Positions 23,121 to 31,457 of a stretch of 35,356 nt of DNA are shown here, piece by piece. Each line of letters opens with the position of its first letter. Position 1 is the first letter of the stretch. The position numbers and the translations under genes were made by a program. This DNA is from Bacteroidota bacterium (GTDB lineage: Bacteria; Bacteroidota; Bacteroidia; Flavobacteriales; Flavobacteriaceae). Location of the stretch: the NCBI GenBank assembly GCA_023457535.1, contig JAEWLN010000184.1:1-35356 (forward strand), read 5' to 3'. Under the pieces are notes generated by a model. It searched no databases. It saw nothing but the letters and a program-made list of their open reading frames with translations, and was not told the origin of the DNA.

Positions 23121-23149
23121 ATGTCCGGTTCGCCGGGCATTTTTTTTTT
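23121..23149 (+). terminator. Intrinsic terminator after P4
   Basis: ATGTCCGG (23121-23128), a TTCG tetraloop, CCGGGCAT (23133-23140) with one T-G pair, then nine T residues. It is among the strongest terminators in the window and closes the P3-P4 unit. Confidence 0.92.
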
Positions 23150-23178
23150 GCACGCCGTTGCGATTCTTTGTACTTTTA
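23148..23178 (+). promoter_or_regulatory. Promoter of the pirin-OsmC unit
   Basis: TTG (23148-23150), 20 bases, TACTTTTA (23171-23178), one mismatch from TAnnTTTG. The start codon lies at 23194. The -33 element overlaps the end of the T-run of the preceding terminator. Confidence 0.5.
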
Positions 23179-23193
23179 GCCAAATCTGCAGCC

Positions 23194-24087
23194 ATGTCCA
23201 ACATCCAACTTATCATCGAAGAACGCCCGAGCCTGGTAGGCAATTTTATGGTCGGGCGATTGCTGCCGTTTCGCGAAAAGCGCACCGTCGGGCCTTTTGC
23301 ATTTATCGATCACATGGGTCCGGTTTCACTGCGCGATTACGAAAATTTCGATGTGCCGCCGCATCCGCACATCGGACTCTCGACGCTTACGTACTTGTTT
23401 GAGGGCAGCATCATGCACCGCGACAGCCTCGGCAGCGAAATCGAGATCAAACCCGGCGAGGTCAACTGGATGACGGCCGGCAAGGGCATCGTCCACTCTG
23501 AACGCACGCCTGAATACCTGCGCCATTCGGAAAAATCACTGCACGGACTCCAGATTTGGGTGGCCTTGCCCAAGGCGCTCGAGGAAATGGAACCTGATTT
23601 TTACCACGCATCGGACGGTGACATCCCGCATTGGCAGCAAGGAACGCTCCAATTCAAACTGATTGCAGGGAAGGTCTTAGGGCATCAATCGCCTGTGCCG
23701 GTGTACAGCCCGCTGTATCTGATCGAGATAAAATCCAAGGACCGCCAGATCGTTTCCATCGGGCAGGAATTGTTTGGCGAAAGTGCGCTGTACATTCTTG
23801 AAGGTTCGATCCAAAGCGACGGGCACAGCTACGGCCCCAGACAAATCCTGGTGTCCAATGATGCTTCGCTGTGTGCCTTTACGATGACCGAGAACACGAC
23901 GGTCTATATTTTTGGCGGGGAGCCGTTTGAAGAAGAGCGTTTTATATATTGGAATTTTGTCGCATCGGATCCCGACAGGATCGAATCGGCCAAAAAACGC
24001 TGGCTCGAACAAAGCTTTCCCAAAATAAACGGCGAAACCGAATTTGTCCCTCTTCCCCAACCCACTGCTTTAAAACCCAAAACATGA
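23194..24087 (+). CDS. Pirin family protein
   Basis: 297 residues from the ATG at 23194; an upstream start would lie inside the promoter. This bicupin has the pirin metal site H57 and H59 (PPHPHIGL), H101 and E103 (GIVHSERTP), at almost the same positions as human pirin. The N-terminal cupin contains FAFIDHMGP and TYLFEGSIMHRDSLG. The C-terminal pirin_C domain ends around IYWNFVASDPDRI. Homologues include quercetinase-like dioxygenases and proteins of unknown activity, so the substrate is uncertain. The stop overlaps the OsmC-like start (ATGA), indicating coupled translation. Confidence 0.92.
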   Translation: MSNIQLIIEERPSLVGNFMVGRLLPFREKRTVGPFAFIDHMGPVSLRDYENFDVPPHPHIGLSTLTYLFEGSIMHRDSLGSEIEIKPGEVNWMTAGKGIVHSERTPEYLRHSEKSLHGLQIWVALPKALEEMEPDFYHASDGDIPHWQQGTLQFKLIAGKVLGHQSPVPVYSPLYLIEIKSKDRQIVSIGQELFGESALYILEGSIQSDGHSYGPRQILVSNDASLCAFTMTENTTVYIFGGEPFEEERFIYWNFVASDPDRIESAKKRWLEQSFPKINGETEFVPLPQPTALKPKT

Positions 24088-24479
24088 CGCACGTAACGGC
24101 CGCTACCGGCAAAGAACGCTACAAAACCCAGGTCAAGACGGCCCATCATATTTTAACGGTCGACGAACCGCGCGATATAGACGGCGGCGACCTCGGACCA
24201 AAACCCGGCGAACTGCTCGCAGCCTCGCTGGCCTCGTGTACGTCCATCACATTGCGCATGTACGCCGACCGCAAAGGCTGGGATTTGCACGAAGCGATGG
24301 TGGGCGTCACACTCGACAACTTTCCCGCGGAAGGACGCGCCGAATTCAAAATGGAAATCCGCCTGTTTGGCGACCTCGATGATGACCAGCGCTTGAAAAT
24401 GCTCGAGATTGCCAACAAATGCCCGGTTCACCGCATGCTTAAAAACACCATTTCGATACAAACGGTGCTCAAGGATTAA
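24084..24479 (+). CDS. OsmC/Ohr family peroxiredoxin-like protein
   Basis: 131 residues from the ATG at 24084, which overlaps the pirin stop. OsmC-family enzymes reduce organic hydroperoxides with a cysteine pair. Here C52 in AASLASCTSITLRMYA and C113 in IANKCPVHRML occupy the expected positions. The GPKPGELLAASLASC stretch is typical of the YhfA/OsmC-like group. Coupling to pirin suggests a small redox or xenobiotic-response unit. Confidence 0.9.
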   Translation: MTHVTAATGKERYKTQVKTAHHILTVDEPRDIDGGDLGPKPGELLAASLASCTSITLRMYADRKGWDLHEAMVGVTLDNFPAEGRAEFKMEIRLFGDLDDDQRLKMLEIANKCPVHRMLKNTISIQTVLKD

Positions 24480-24492
24480 TTGCGCGCGCGTT

Positions 24493-24522
24493 TTGACCCT
24501 CGGGGCGTTTTTACTAATTTAG
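24493..24522 (+). promoter_or_regulatory. Promoter of the DUF2520-kdsC operon, four bases from the ATG
   Basis: TTG (24493-24495), 19 bases, TAATTTAG (24515-24522), one mismatch from TAnnTTTG, then CCGA and the ATG at 24527. The transcript would have almost no leader. Confidence 0.5.
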
Positions 24523-24526
24523 CCGA

Positions 24527-25285
24527 ATGATTGATGTAACGCTTATCGGTTCGGGCAATGTGGCGCACCATCTTGGGTTGGCGTTGCTCGCATGTAAGGA
24601 AATACGGCTGGTGCAATGGTACGCGCGCGATAAGCGGCAGATCGGGAATTTTGCACCGCAGGTTGCGGTTACGGACCGATTGTCAGATCTGGTCACTGCC
24701 GACCTTTACCTGATCGCGGTATCGGACGACGCCATTGCCGGTATCAGCGCGCAGCTTCCGTTTGAAAACCGGCTTGTGGTGCACACCTCGGGAAGCGTTC
24801 CGATGAACGGGATCGATGCCAAAAACAAACGAGGGGTCTTTTATCCGTTGCAAACGTTTTCCAAAACCAAGGACGTCGATTGGGGCGCGGTACCGATTTG
24901 CATCGAATCTGAGCACGCCGCAGATTATCCCATTGTTGAAGGTGTCGCCAGGCAATTATCGGCGAATTTGTACAAAATCGATTCGAAACAGCGTCAGGCT
25001 TTGCACGTTGCGGCGGTGTTCGTAAGCAATTTTGTCAACCATTTGTACCAGATTGGCGATTCGATTTGCCAGGCCAACGGTCTTTCATTCGACATCCTCA
25101 AACCGCTCATTGGCGAAACTGCAGCTAAAATCCTGACACTTGCCCCACAACAGGCGCAAACCGGCCCGGCCCGACGCGGCGACCAAAAGACCATCGCGCG
25201 GCATCTGGCATTTTTGTCGGAGCCCAACCAGAAAAAAATTTACGAACTCCTAACCCATTCCATACAAAATGGCCAAAAGTTATAA
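24527..25285 (+). CDS. Rossmann-fold/DUF2520 domain protein
   Basis: 252 residues. The N-terminal Rossmann domain starts MIDVTLIGSGNVAHHLGLALL, a GxGxxA/G-type nucleotide-binding loop. The C-terminal DUF2520 domain includes KQRQALHVAAVFVSNFVNHLYQIG and PLIGETAAKILTLAPQQAQTGPARRGD. The two resemble the ketopantoate reductase/NADP-dependent dehydrogenase pattern, but no reaction is known for the family. It overlaps kdsC by 17 bases. The order DUF2520-kdsC-UbiA-maf is, to my knowledge, conserved in flavobacteria. Confidence 0.88.
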   Translation: MIDVTLIGSGNVAHHLGLALLACKEIRLVQWYARDKRQIGNFAPQVAVTDRLSDLVTADLYLIAVSDDAIAGISAQLPFENRLVVHTSGSVPMNGIDAKNKRGVFYPLQTFSKTKDVDWGAVPICIESEHAADYPIVEGVARQLSANLYKIDSKQRQALHVAAVFVSNFVNHLYQIGDSICQANGLSFDILKPLIGETAAKILTLAPQQAQTGPARRGDQKTIARHLAFLSEPNQKKIYELLTHSIQNGQKL

Positions 25286-25796
25286 GGAAATCATGAACGA
25301 GATCAATACGTTCATTTTTGACGTGGACGGCGTGCTGACCGACAGTTCCGTCCATGTGACGCCAACGGGCGAAATGTTGCGCATTATGAACATCCGGGAC
25401 GGTTTTGCGATGAAAGCGGCCGTGGAAAGCGGCTACCATGTGTGCATTATTTCAGGCGGATCCAATGAAGGGGTGCGTATCCGGCTGCGCAATCTGGGCA
25501 TCACGGACATCCACCTGGCCGCGCCGGATAAGGTTGCGACGTTCAAAGAATACATCGAACTGTACGGCATCAGGCCTGAACAGGTTTTGTACATGGGCGA
25601 CGATATTCCGGATTACCACGTGATGCAGCTCGTAGGATTGCCCGCATGCCCGCAGGACGCAAGCCCGGAAATCAAAGGCATCTCAAAATACATTTCGCAC
25701 AAGAACGGCGGTCGTGGCGCGGTGCGCGATGCCATTGAGCAGGTCATGAAACTGCAGGGCAAATGGATGGAAAATTTTGACGGCAAACACGACTGA
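25269..25796 (+). CDS. kdsC: KDO 8-phosphate phosphatase-like HAD hydrolase (KdsC)
   Basis: 175 residues. HAD motif I is FDVDGVLTD (D18, D20), motif II is IISGG, the lysine of motif III lies in DKVATFKEY, and motif IV is GDDIPDYHVM. There is no cap domain, as expected for the C0-type KdsC family, which dephosphorylates KDO 8-phosphate during lipopolysaccharide core synthesis. The C-terminal ISHKNGGRGAVRDAIEQV segment is characteristic. No other KDO gene lies in the window, so a sugar-phosphate phosphatase of related specificity is possible. Confidence 0.85.
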   Translation: MAKSYKEIMNEINTFIFDVDGVLTDSSVHVTPTGEMLRIMNIRDGFAMKAAVESGYHVCIISGGSNEGVRIRLRNLGITDIHLAAPDKVATFKEYIELYGIRPEQVLYMGDDIPDYHVMQLVGLPACPQDASPEIKGISKYISHKNGGRGAVRDAIEQVMKLQGKWMENFDGKHD

Positions 25797-25828
25797 ACCC
25801 AAATTCAGAAGACAAACCTTAAAGACAA

Positions 25829-26755
25829 ATGAATTTCCTCAAACTCATACGCCTGCCCAACTTACTCATGCTTGCCGCGATGCAACTCATTGTGCGCTAC
25901 GGTTTTCTTGCCATGCAGGACATTCCGCTGGCGCTGCACCACTGGCAATACGGCCTGCTCGTGCTGTCAACGGTACTGATCGCGGCGGCGGGCTACATCA
26001 TCAACGACATTTTTGACCAGCAGACGGACCGCCACAACAAGCCCTCCCGCGTGGTCGTGGGCGCAACGATCAGCGAAGAACACGCCTATTATTGGTATGC
26101 AGCGCTGAACATTTCCGGGGTGGGCATCGGGTTTTACCTGGCCAATGTGGTGGAAAAACCGGGATTCGCCTCGCTGTTTATCCTGATCGCCTCGCTGTTG
26201 TATTTTTATGCGACCACACTCAAGCAAATGCCTGTCATCGGAAATATAGTCGTGGCATTGGTATTGGCTTTAAGCGTGCTGATTGTGGTGCCGTTCGATA
26301 TTTTTCCGGCCACATTCCAAGGGAACCGATCGCAAATGCTGACGGTATCGGCCGTATTGGTCGATTATGCGGTATTTGCGTTTCTGGTCAATCTGCTGCG
26401 CGAGATGGTCAAGGATCTCGAAGATGTCAACGGTGATTACAACCAGGGCATGCGAACATTGCCCATCGTACTAGGGGTCAGCCGTACGGCGCGCCTGGTT
26501 TTTGGCCTGAGCCTGCTTCCGGTGGCGCTGTTGCTGCATTACATTTATACGTATCTGTTTGCCAATAACCTGCTGGCATCGGTGCTGTACGCGCTGGTGT
26601 TTGTCGTGGCGCCGATGATCTATTTCTCTGTACGGATGTGGTCGGCGCAAAAAACGAACGAATTCGCGCATCTGAGCCTTGTTTTGAAACTCGTCATCTT
26701 TTTTGGCATTATTTCCATGGGCGTCGTGTCCTATAACATTTTGCACCATGCTTAA
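25829..26755 (+). CDS. UbiA-family prenyltransferase (geranylgeranylglyceryl-phosphate synthase-like)
   Basis: 308 residues with about eight or nine transmembrane helices. The first Asp-rich motif is INDIFDQQTDRHNKPSRVV and the second is MVKDLEDVNGDYNQGMRTLP. Both are in the forms found in flavobacterial UbiA proteins usually annotated as geranylgeranylglycerol-phosphate geranylgeranyltransferase. It is distinct from MenA at 3318, which has the NDYGDG motif. The real prenyl acceptor in these bacteria is uncertain. The stop overlaps the maf start by eight bases. Confidence 0.87.
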   Translation: MNFLKLIRLPNLLMLAAMQLIVRYGFLAMQDIPLALHHWQYGLLVLSTVLIAAAGYIINDIFDQQTDRHNKPSRVVVGATISEEHAYYWYAALNISGVGIGFYLANVVEKPGFASLFILIASLLYFYATTLKQMPVIGNIVVALVLALSVLIVVPFDIFPATFQGNRSQMLTVSAVLVDYAVFAFLVNLLREMVKDLEDVNGDYNQGMRTLPIVLGVSRTARLVFGLSLLPVALLLHYIYTYLFANNLLASVLYALVFVVAPMIYFSVRMWSAQKTNEFAHLSLVLKLVIFFGIISMGVVSYNILHHA

Positions 26756-27332
26756 ATCCGGTTACAAAATCATCCTGGCCTCGGGATCGCCGCGCCGGCA
26801 ACAATTCTTCAAAGATCTGGACCTGGATTTTGAGATCCGGCTCAGGGAAGTGGAAGAGATTTATCCGCCGGAATTAAAGGCCGCGCAAATCACCAATTAC
26901 CTCGCGCAGCTCAAGGCCGATGCGTTCCAGGGCGAATTGGCCGATGACGAACTGCTGATCACAAGCGACACGATCGTTTGGCACAACGGGCAGGCGCTTG
27001 GCAAGCCGCGCGATTACGAAGATGCCGTTTCGATGTTGAAAAGGATGGCCGGGCACACGCACGAAGTCATTACATCGGTGTGTTTTACGACGCGGCAGCA
27101 ATCCGAGCTTTTGCACGAGGTTACCAAAGTGACGTTTGAAAACCTCAGTGAAGCCGCAATCCGTTACTACCTTGACAAACACCGCCCGTTTGACAAAGCG
27201 GGCGCCTATGGGATACAGGATTGGATCGGGTTGGTAGCCATTTCCAAGATCGAAGGCTCGTATACTAATGTAGTTGGGCTCCCGACGCACCGCGTATTCG
27301 AATACCTTTCAAAATTCGACGGTCATGTTTAA
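26748..27332 (+). CDS. maf: Maf-like nucleotide pyrophosphatase
   Basis: 194 residues from the ATG at 26748, which overlaps the UbiA stop; a longer frame would start deep inside that gene. Maf proteins hydrolyse non-canonical nucleoside triphosphates. Signature segments are KIILASGSPRRQQFF near the N terminus, SDTIVWHNGQALGKPRDYEDA, GHTHEVITSV and FDKAGAYGIQDWIG. The length is normal. It overlaps the mechanosensitive channel gene by eight bases. Confidence 0.93.
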   Translation: MLKSGYKIILASGSPRRQQFFKDLDLDFEIRLREVEEIYPPELKAAQITNYLAQLKADAFQGELADDELLITSDTIVWHNGQALGKPRDYEDAVSMLKRMAGHTHEVITSVCFTTRQQSELLHEVTKVTFENLSEAAIRYYLDKHRPFDKAGAYGIQDWIGLVAISKIEGSYTNVVGLPTHRVFEYLSKFDGHV

Positions 27333-27852
27333 CCGCGACATTTATATCGAACTGCTGGCTACGGCGATCCTGACGGCCATCGTGGTCCTGCTCCGGCTGG
27401 TATCGGCGCGCGTGATCCGGCATTATGCTAAAACGAGCGAGATTCTCGAGAACCGCGTCAATCTGGTGATCCGGTACAACACCATCTTTTTGACGGTTTT
27501 GTTCATCACCGGCATTTTTATCATTTGGGGTGTGCAGACCGATGACATCTTCCTGACGATTTCCTCTGTGATCACGGTGGTTGGCGTGGCGTTCTTTGCG
27601 CAGTGGTCGATCCTGAGCAATGTCACATCGGGCATTATATTGTTGTTTTCATTTCCGTTCAAGATTGGCGACATCATCAAAATCCACGACAAAGATTTTC
27701 CGATAGAAGCTGAAATAGAAGACATCCGCGCTTTTCATACGCTGCTGAGAACGCGCGACGGTGAGCGGATCTCCTATCCGAACAACCTCATGCTCCAAAA
27801 AGGGATTTCGATCGTAAATAATTTCTACGAAGACAAAGAATTCACGGATTAG
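27325..27852 (+). CDS. Small MscS-type mechanosensitive ion channel
   Basis: 175 residues from the ATG at 27325, shorter than E. coli MscS. There are two N-terminal transmembrane helices (IELLATAILTAIVVLLRLV and IFLTVLFITGIFIIWGV). A pore-type helix region follows (ITVVGVAFFAQWSILSNVTSGIIL), then the beta domain with FKIGDIIKI and a DGERISYPNNLML strand. The usual C-terminal alpha/beta domain of MscS is missing, giving the minimal form often seen in flavobacteria. It is the last gene of the DUF2520 operon. Confidence 0.88.
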   Translation: MFNRDIYIELLATAILTAIVVLLRLVSARVIRHYAKTSEILENRVNLVIRYNTIFLTVLFITGIFIIWGVQTDDIFLTISSVITVVGVAFFAQWSILSNVTSGIILLFSFPFKIGDIIKIHDKDFPIEAEIEDIRAFHTLLRTRDGERISYPNNLMLQKGISIVNNFYEDKEFTD

Positions 27853-28082
27853 TCACTACTTTTGCAGCCGAATTCTGAATAATCGGTCTGAAAGCGCGGG
27901 GCAATACGCGATTTTATTGTAGTCCAATTCGTCTAAAAATCGATTATTAGTGCATTTCAACGGTATTTTTTACACTTTATCGATATTTATTCAAGCCAAA
28001 TGTTTAATTTTACGGAGTAATTTAAATGTGGATAGTGTATCACCTTTGCAAGCTTTCGGGCGGGCAAAATTAAAACTCTGAC
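27853..28082 (+). other. 230-base gap with a -7 element and possible structured leader
   Basis: A perfect TACTTTTG lies at 27857-27864, followed by CAGCC, but the next start codon is 219 bases away. AATAATCG (27878-27885) can pair with CGATTATT (27941-27948), extended by a bulged CT/AG. No open frame with coding character is seen. It may hold a small RNA or a long 5' leader. A second, weaker element CACCTTTG lies at 28041-28048, closer to the next gene. Confidence 0.4.
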
Positions 28083-28466
28083 ATGATGAAAAATTTAAAG
28101 AACATCGCGTGGCTTTTTTTATTGATTGTATCATCGGCAAGCGCACAAACGGCTCCTGTTAAAAACATTAATGGCGCACTCGTTGATCCGCAAACCAATT
28201 GCGTGCTTCGCTACTATTATTTTCCGAATCTCGAAGCGTATTACGACACGCAAAAAAATGAATATTGGTATTCTGAATCGGGGCAATGGATCGTGGCCAA
28301 GGACCTTCCGGCCGGTTATCGCGGTTATTCGCTCTACAACAAGGTAAATGTAGTCATCCACGATTATGACGACGACGACCCTACACAATATCTCGCCAGA
28401 CACAAAAAGAAATACCCGTATATTACCAAAGCCAACATCAAGAAACTCACCGCTTCGGTAGATTAA
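28083..28466 (+). CDS. Small secreted protein of unknown function
   Basis: 127 residues with a Sec signal peptide (MMKNLKNIAWLFLLIVSSASAQ). The mature part has the phrase YYYFPNLEAYYDTQKNEYWYSESGQWI, then LPAGYRGYSLYNKVNVVIHDY and an acidic DDDDP run. It ends with a basic HKKKYPY segment. Similar short proteins with a YYD...W...LP..YRGYSLY pattern are familiar in flavobacteria, but no function is known to me. There is no T9SS domain, so it is probably periplasmic. Confidence 0.75.
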   Translation: MMKNLKNIAWLFLLIVSSASAQTAPVKNINGALVDPQTNCVLRYYYFPNLEAYYDTQKNEYWYSESGQWIVAKDLPAGYRGYSLYNKVNVVIHDYDDDDPTQYLARHKKKYPYITKANIKKLTASVD

Positions 28467-28555
28467 AAACGTTAAACTTTTTGAGTTGGACAATTGCGGA
28501 ACGGTAATTGGAACTGCGGCTTTACTAACTGTCGAATTGACTAAATCATTAAGCT

Positions 28556-28837
28556 ATGAAAATGCTCCAATCAACCACAGCCGTTTTATTGATGTTATTT
28601 GTTGCCACGCACGCACGGGCTCAGGTATCGGTAAATGTGAATGTAGGGATTCCGCTTCCGGTAGCCGTTGCGGTTTATGAACCAGTCCGATATGCCCCGG
28701 TTTACGCGCCGCGCCCGGTGTATGCCGAACGACCGGTTTACGTCGAAAGGCCCGCGCGCGTGGTGTATGTGCGTGAGAAACACCACAAACACAAGCACCA
28801 CAAAAAACATGGACGTGGCCACCACCACTGCCATTAA
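28556..28837 (+). CDS. Small secreted protein with Pro/Val-rich repeats and His/Lys-rich tail
   Basis: 93 residues with a signal peptide (MKMLQSTTAVLLMLFVATHARAQ). The mature part holds imperfect repeats of the type RPVY-ERP (APRPVYAERPVYVERPARVV). It ends in a strongly basic tail dense in His and Lys (HHKHKHHKKHGRGHHHCH). That tail could bind metal ions or anionic polymers. A strong terminator follows. I do not recognise a family. Confidence 0.7.
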   Translation: MKMLQSTTAVLLMLFVATHARAQVSVNVNVGIPLPVAVAVYEPVRYAPVYAPRPVYAERPVYVERPARVVYVREKHHKHKHHKKHGRGHHHCH

Positions 28838-28859
28838 TTAAAATAACCGCACTCCTTTT

Positions 28860-28887
28860 GAGCAAGGCCCACCGCCTTGCTCTTTTT
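28860..28887 (+). terminator. Intrinsic terminator after the His-rich small protein
   Basis: GAGCAAGGC (28860-28868), loop CCACC, GCCTTGCTC (28874-28882), then five T residues. The nine-pair stem is perfect. Confidence 0.9.
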
Positions 28888-28929
28888 GTTAAAGAAAACC
28901 AAATTCAAAACACGCCCATCCAAATTCAC

Positions 28930-28937
28930 TATATTTG
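28930..28937 (+). promoter_or_regulatory. -7 element of the PIG-L gene
   Basis: TATATTTG, a perfect TAnnTTTG match, 21 bases before the ATG at 28959. No well-spaced TTG is seen. Confidence 0.55.
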
Positions 28938-28958
28938 GGATTGATTTAATTTACGGTT

Positions 28959-31451
28959 ATGTTTCAACCCCGATTGCTGTTCACCCTCCTTGTTTTTTCC
29001 CAGTTTCTCCACGCCCAACAACCTGCCAAGCCCCACGCCGCTGAAATTTACAACCAGATCCGCAAGCTCAGTTTCCTGGGGTCTGTGTTGTATGTCGCCG
29101 CGCACCCTGATGATGAGAACACGCGGTTGATTTCCTATATGGCCAATGCGCAACACGCGCGCACGGCTTATCTATCACTTACGCGTGGCGATGGCGGACA
29201 AAACCTCATTGGACCTGAACTGCGCGAAGGATTAGGCGTGATCCGCACCCAGGAACTGCTTGAGGCGCGCAAAATAGACGGTGGCGAACAATTTTTTTCG
29301 CGTGCCAACGATTTTGGGTATTCCAAAACACCGTCGGAAACGCTGCAAATCTGGGACAAAAAGGACGTACTTGGCGATATGGTCTACCTGATCCGGAAAT
29401 TCCAACCCGATGTAATCATCAACCGCTTTGACGCGCGTACGCCCGGAACCACACATGGCCATCACACCGCCTCCGCTATGCTAAGCCTGGAAGCGTTCGA
29501 TATGGTCAACGACGCAAACCAGTATGCGGACCAATTGCAACTGGTACAACCGTGGCAACCCAAACGCCTGTTTTTTAACACCAATTGGTGGTTTTACGGC
29601 AGCCGCGAAAAATTTGATCAGGCCGATAAGTCCGGTTTGTACAAAATCCCGACCGGCGTGTACTATCCCACCATCGGCCAATCCAACCAGGAAATTGCGG
29701 CTTTGAGCCGTAGCCGACACCAATCGCAAGGTTTCGGCAACACCGGCGTGCGCGGCGAGGACTTTGAATACGTCGAGCTGCTTAAGGGCGCCGATGCCCA
29801 GGACAAAACCAATCTATTTGAAGGCATCGATACCTCGTGGGGACGCGTGCCGGGAGCAAAACCGATTGGCGACTGGCTTGCCAGGATCGACCGGCAGTAC
29901 GATTTTAAAAATCCGTCGGCGAGCATTCCCGATCTGGTGCAAGCCTACGCGATGATCTCGGCGTTGCCCGACAATCACTGGAAACCCATCAAATTGGCCG
30001 ATGTGCGAAAAGTCATCGCCGCGTGCGCCGGACTCTACCTCGAAGCCGTTGCCGAAACAGATCAGACCACGCCCGGCAGCACGGTCAAACTCAAGATAGA
30101 AGCCATTAACCGCAGCAATGTTCCGATGCAGCTCACATCGGTCAAGACTATGGAATCGGCCAATGCAATCGCGGCCACAGACCTCAAACCCAACCAACTT
30201 TTTACGTTTGATGCCAGCATCGATGTCAAACCCGACGCCGGTTACACGCAGCCCTACTGGCTTGCCGAACCGGGAACTACAGGCATGTATACCGTTTCAG
30301 ATCCGAAACAGATTGGCGTTCCGGACATCATCCGAGACCAAAAGGTACTGTTTAACGTAACCATTGGCGGGATTCCGATCCCGTTTGAGCGCACCATCAT
30401 TTACAAATTCAACGACGATGTCAAAGGCGAAGTTTACCGCCCGTTCGACATTGTACCCGACGTTTCAACATCCATCGCAGACAAAGTGGTCATTTTTAAC
30501 GCCAAATCCAAAACGGTCGGCGTAAAGGTCAGGGCCGGAAAAGCCAACGTCAGCGGCGAGGTAATGCTGGAAATGCCGTCGGACTGGAAAGTATCGCCTG
30601 CAAGCCGCAGCTTCCAACTGGCGCGTAAGGGCGAAGAACTGACATTTTACTTTGAGGTGACGCCTCCGGGCAAAACCGCCGAAATTACCGCCAAAGCAGT
30701 CGCGGTGGTCAATGGCAAACGGTTTGACCGCGAGCAGATCAACATCGCCTACGACCACATCGCGCGCCAGCAAATACTCAAACCGGCCGAGGCGCGATTG
30801 CTGCGGCTCGACGTCAAAACGGGGAAACAGAAAATTGCCTACATCATGGGCGCAGGCGATGAAGTTCCGGCCGGACTCGCGCAAATGGGTTACGATGTAT
30901 CGGTGGTCAAAGCAGAGACGCTGACGGCGGAAACGCTGAAGAACTTTGATGTCGTCATTACCGGGATCCGCGCCTACAACACGGTTTCTGCGCTCGCATT
31001 CAAGCAGCAATTGCTGTTCGATTTTGTCGCTAAAGGCCATACCATGATTGTGCAATACAATACGCTCGACGATTTTGTCACCAAGGACATTGCGCCCTAT
31101 CCGATCAAAATTTCGCGCGATCGCGTGACCGAGGAAAATGCATCGGTCCGGTTTCTCGCGCCATCGCATCCGGTGCTGAACGTTCCTAATAAAATTACCG
31201 TGGACGATTTCAAAAACTGGAAGCAGGAACAGGGCTTGTATTACCCGAGCGAGTGGGACAATGCTTTTACGCCCATCCTGTCGTCTGCGGATCAGGGCGA
31301 ATCGGAGAAAAAAGGCGCACTGCTTGTGGCCAAACACGGCAAAGGACACTATATTTACACCGGACTGAGTTTTTTCAGGGAATTGCCAGAGGGCGTTTCC
31401 GGCGCCTACCGACTGATGGCCAACCTGATTTCAATCCCAGCCGATAAATAA
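28959..31451 (+). CDS. Secreted PIG-L family deacetylase with C-terminal ThuA-like domain
   Basis: 830 residues with a signal peptide (MFQPRLLFTLLVFSQFLHAQ). The PIG-L/LmbE zinc deacetylase domain occupies about residues 40-290, with AAHPDDEN (H49, D51, D52) and THGHHTAS (H166, H168, H169). A middle region (about 330-610) looks beta-rich and includes a NEW3-like module (VSGEVMLEMPSDWKVSPASRSF). The C-terminal 200 residues (KIAYIMGAGDEVPAGLAQMGY, VVITGIRAYNT) resemble a ThuA/amidotransferase-like fold. This suggests de-N-acetylation of an exported glycan or glycoconjugate. Downstream, with six bases between, is a 33-residue membrane protein and then a symporter, perhaps for the released product. 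Confidence 0.88.
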   Translation: MFQPRLLFTLLVFSQFLHAQQPAKPHAAEIYNQIRKLSFLGSVLYVAAHPDDENTRLISYMANAQHARTAYLSLTRGDGGQNLIGPELREGLGVIRTQELLEARKIDGGEQFFSRANDFGYSKTPSETLQIWDKKDVLGDMVYLIRKFQPDVIINRFDARTPGTTHGHHTASAMLSLEAFDMVNDANQYADQLQLVQPWQPKRLFFNTNWWFYGSREKFDQADKSGLYKIPTGVYYPTIGQSNQEIAALSRSRHQSQGFGNTGVRGEDFEYVELLKGADAQDKTNLFEGIDTSWGRVPGAKPIGDWLARIDRQYDFKNPSASIPDLVQAYAMISALPDNHWKPIKLADVRKVIAACAGLYLEAVAETDQTTPGSTVKLKIEAINRSNVPMQLTSVKTMESANAIAATDLKPNQLFTFDASIDVKPDAGYTQPYWLAEPGTTGMYTVSDPKQIGVPDIIRDQKVLFNVTIGGIPIPFERTIIYKFNDDVKGEVYRPFDIVPDVSTSIADKVVIFNAKSKTVGVKVRAGKANVSGEVMLEMPSDWKVSPASRSFQLARKGEELTFYFEVTPPGKTAEITAKAVAVVNGKRFDREQINIAYDHIARQQILKPAEARLLRLDVKTGKQKIAYIMGAGDEVPAGLAQMGYDVSVVKAETLTAETLKNFDVVITGIRAYNTVSALAFKQQLLFDFVAKGHTMIVQYNTLDDFVTKDIAPYPIKISRDRVTEENASVRFLAPSHPVLNVPNKITVDDFKNWKQEQGLYYPSEWDNAFTPILSSADQGESEKKGALLVAKHGKGHYIYTGLSFFRELPEGVSGAYRLMANLISIPADK

Positions 31452-31457
31452 CTGAAT

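Noticed and set aside
30465..31349. 294-codon open frame on the minus strand
   Set aside because: It lies wholly opposite the PIG-L family gene, whose protein has clear domains.
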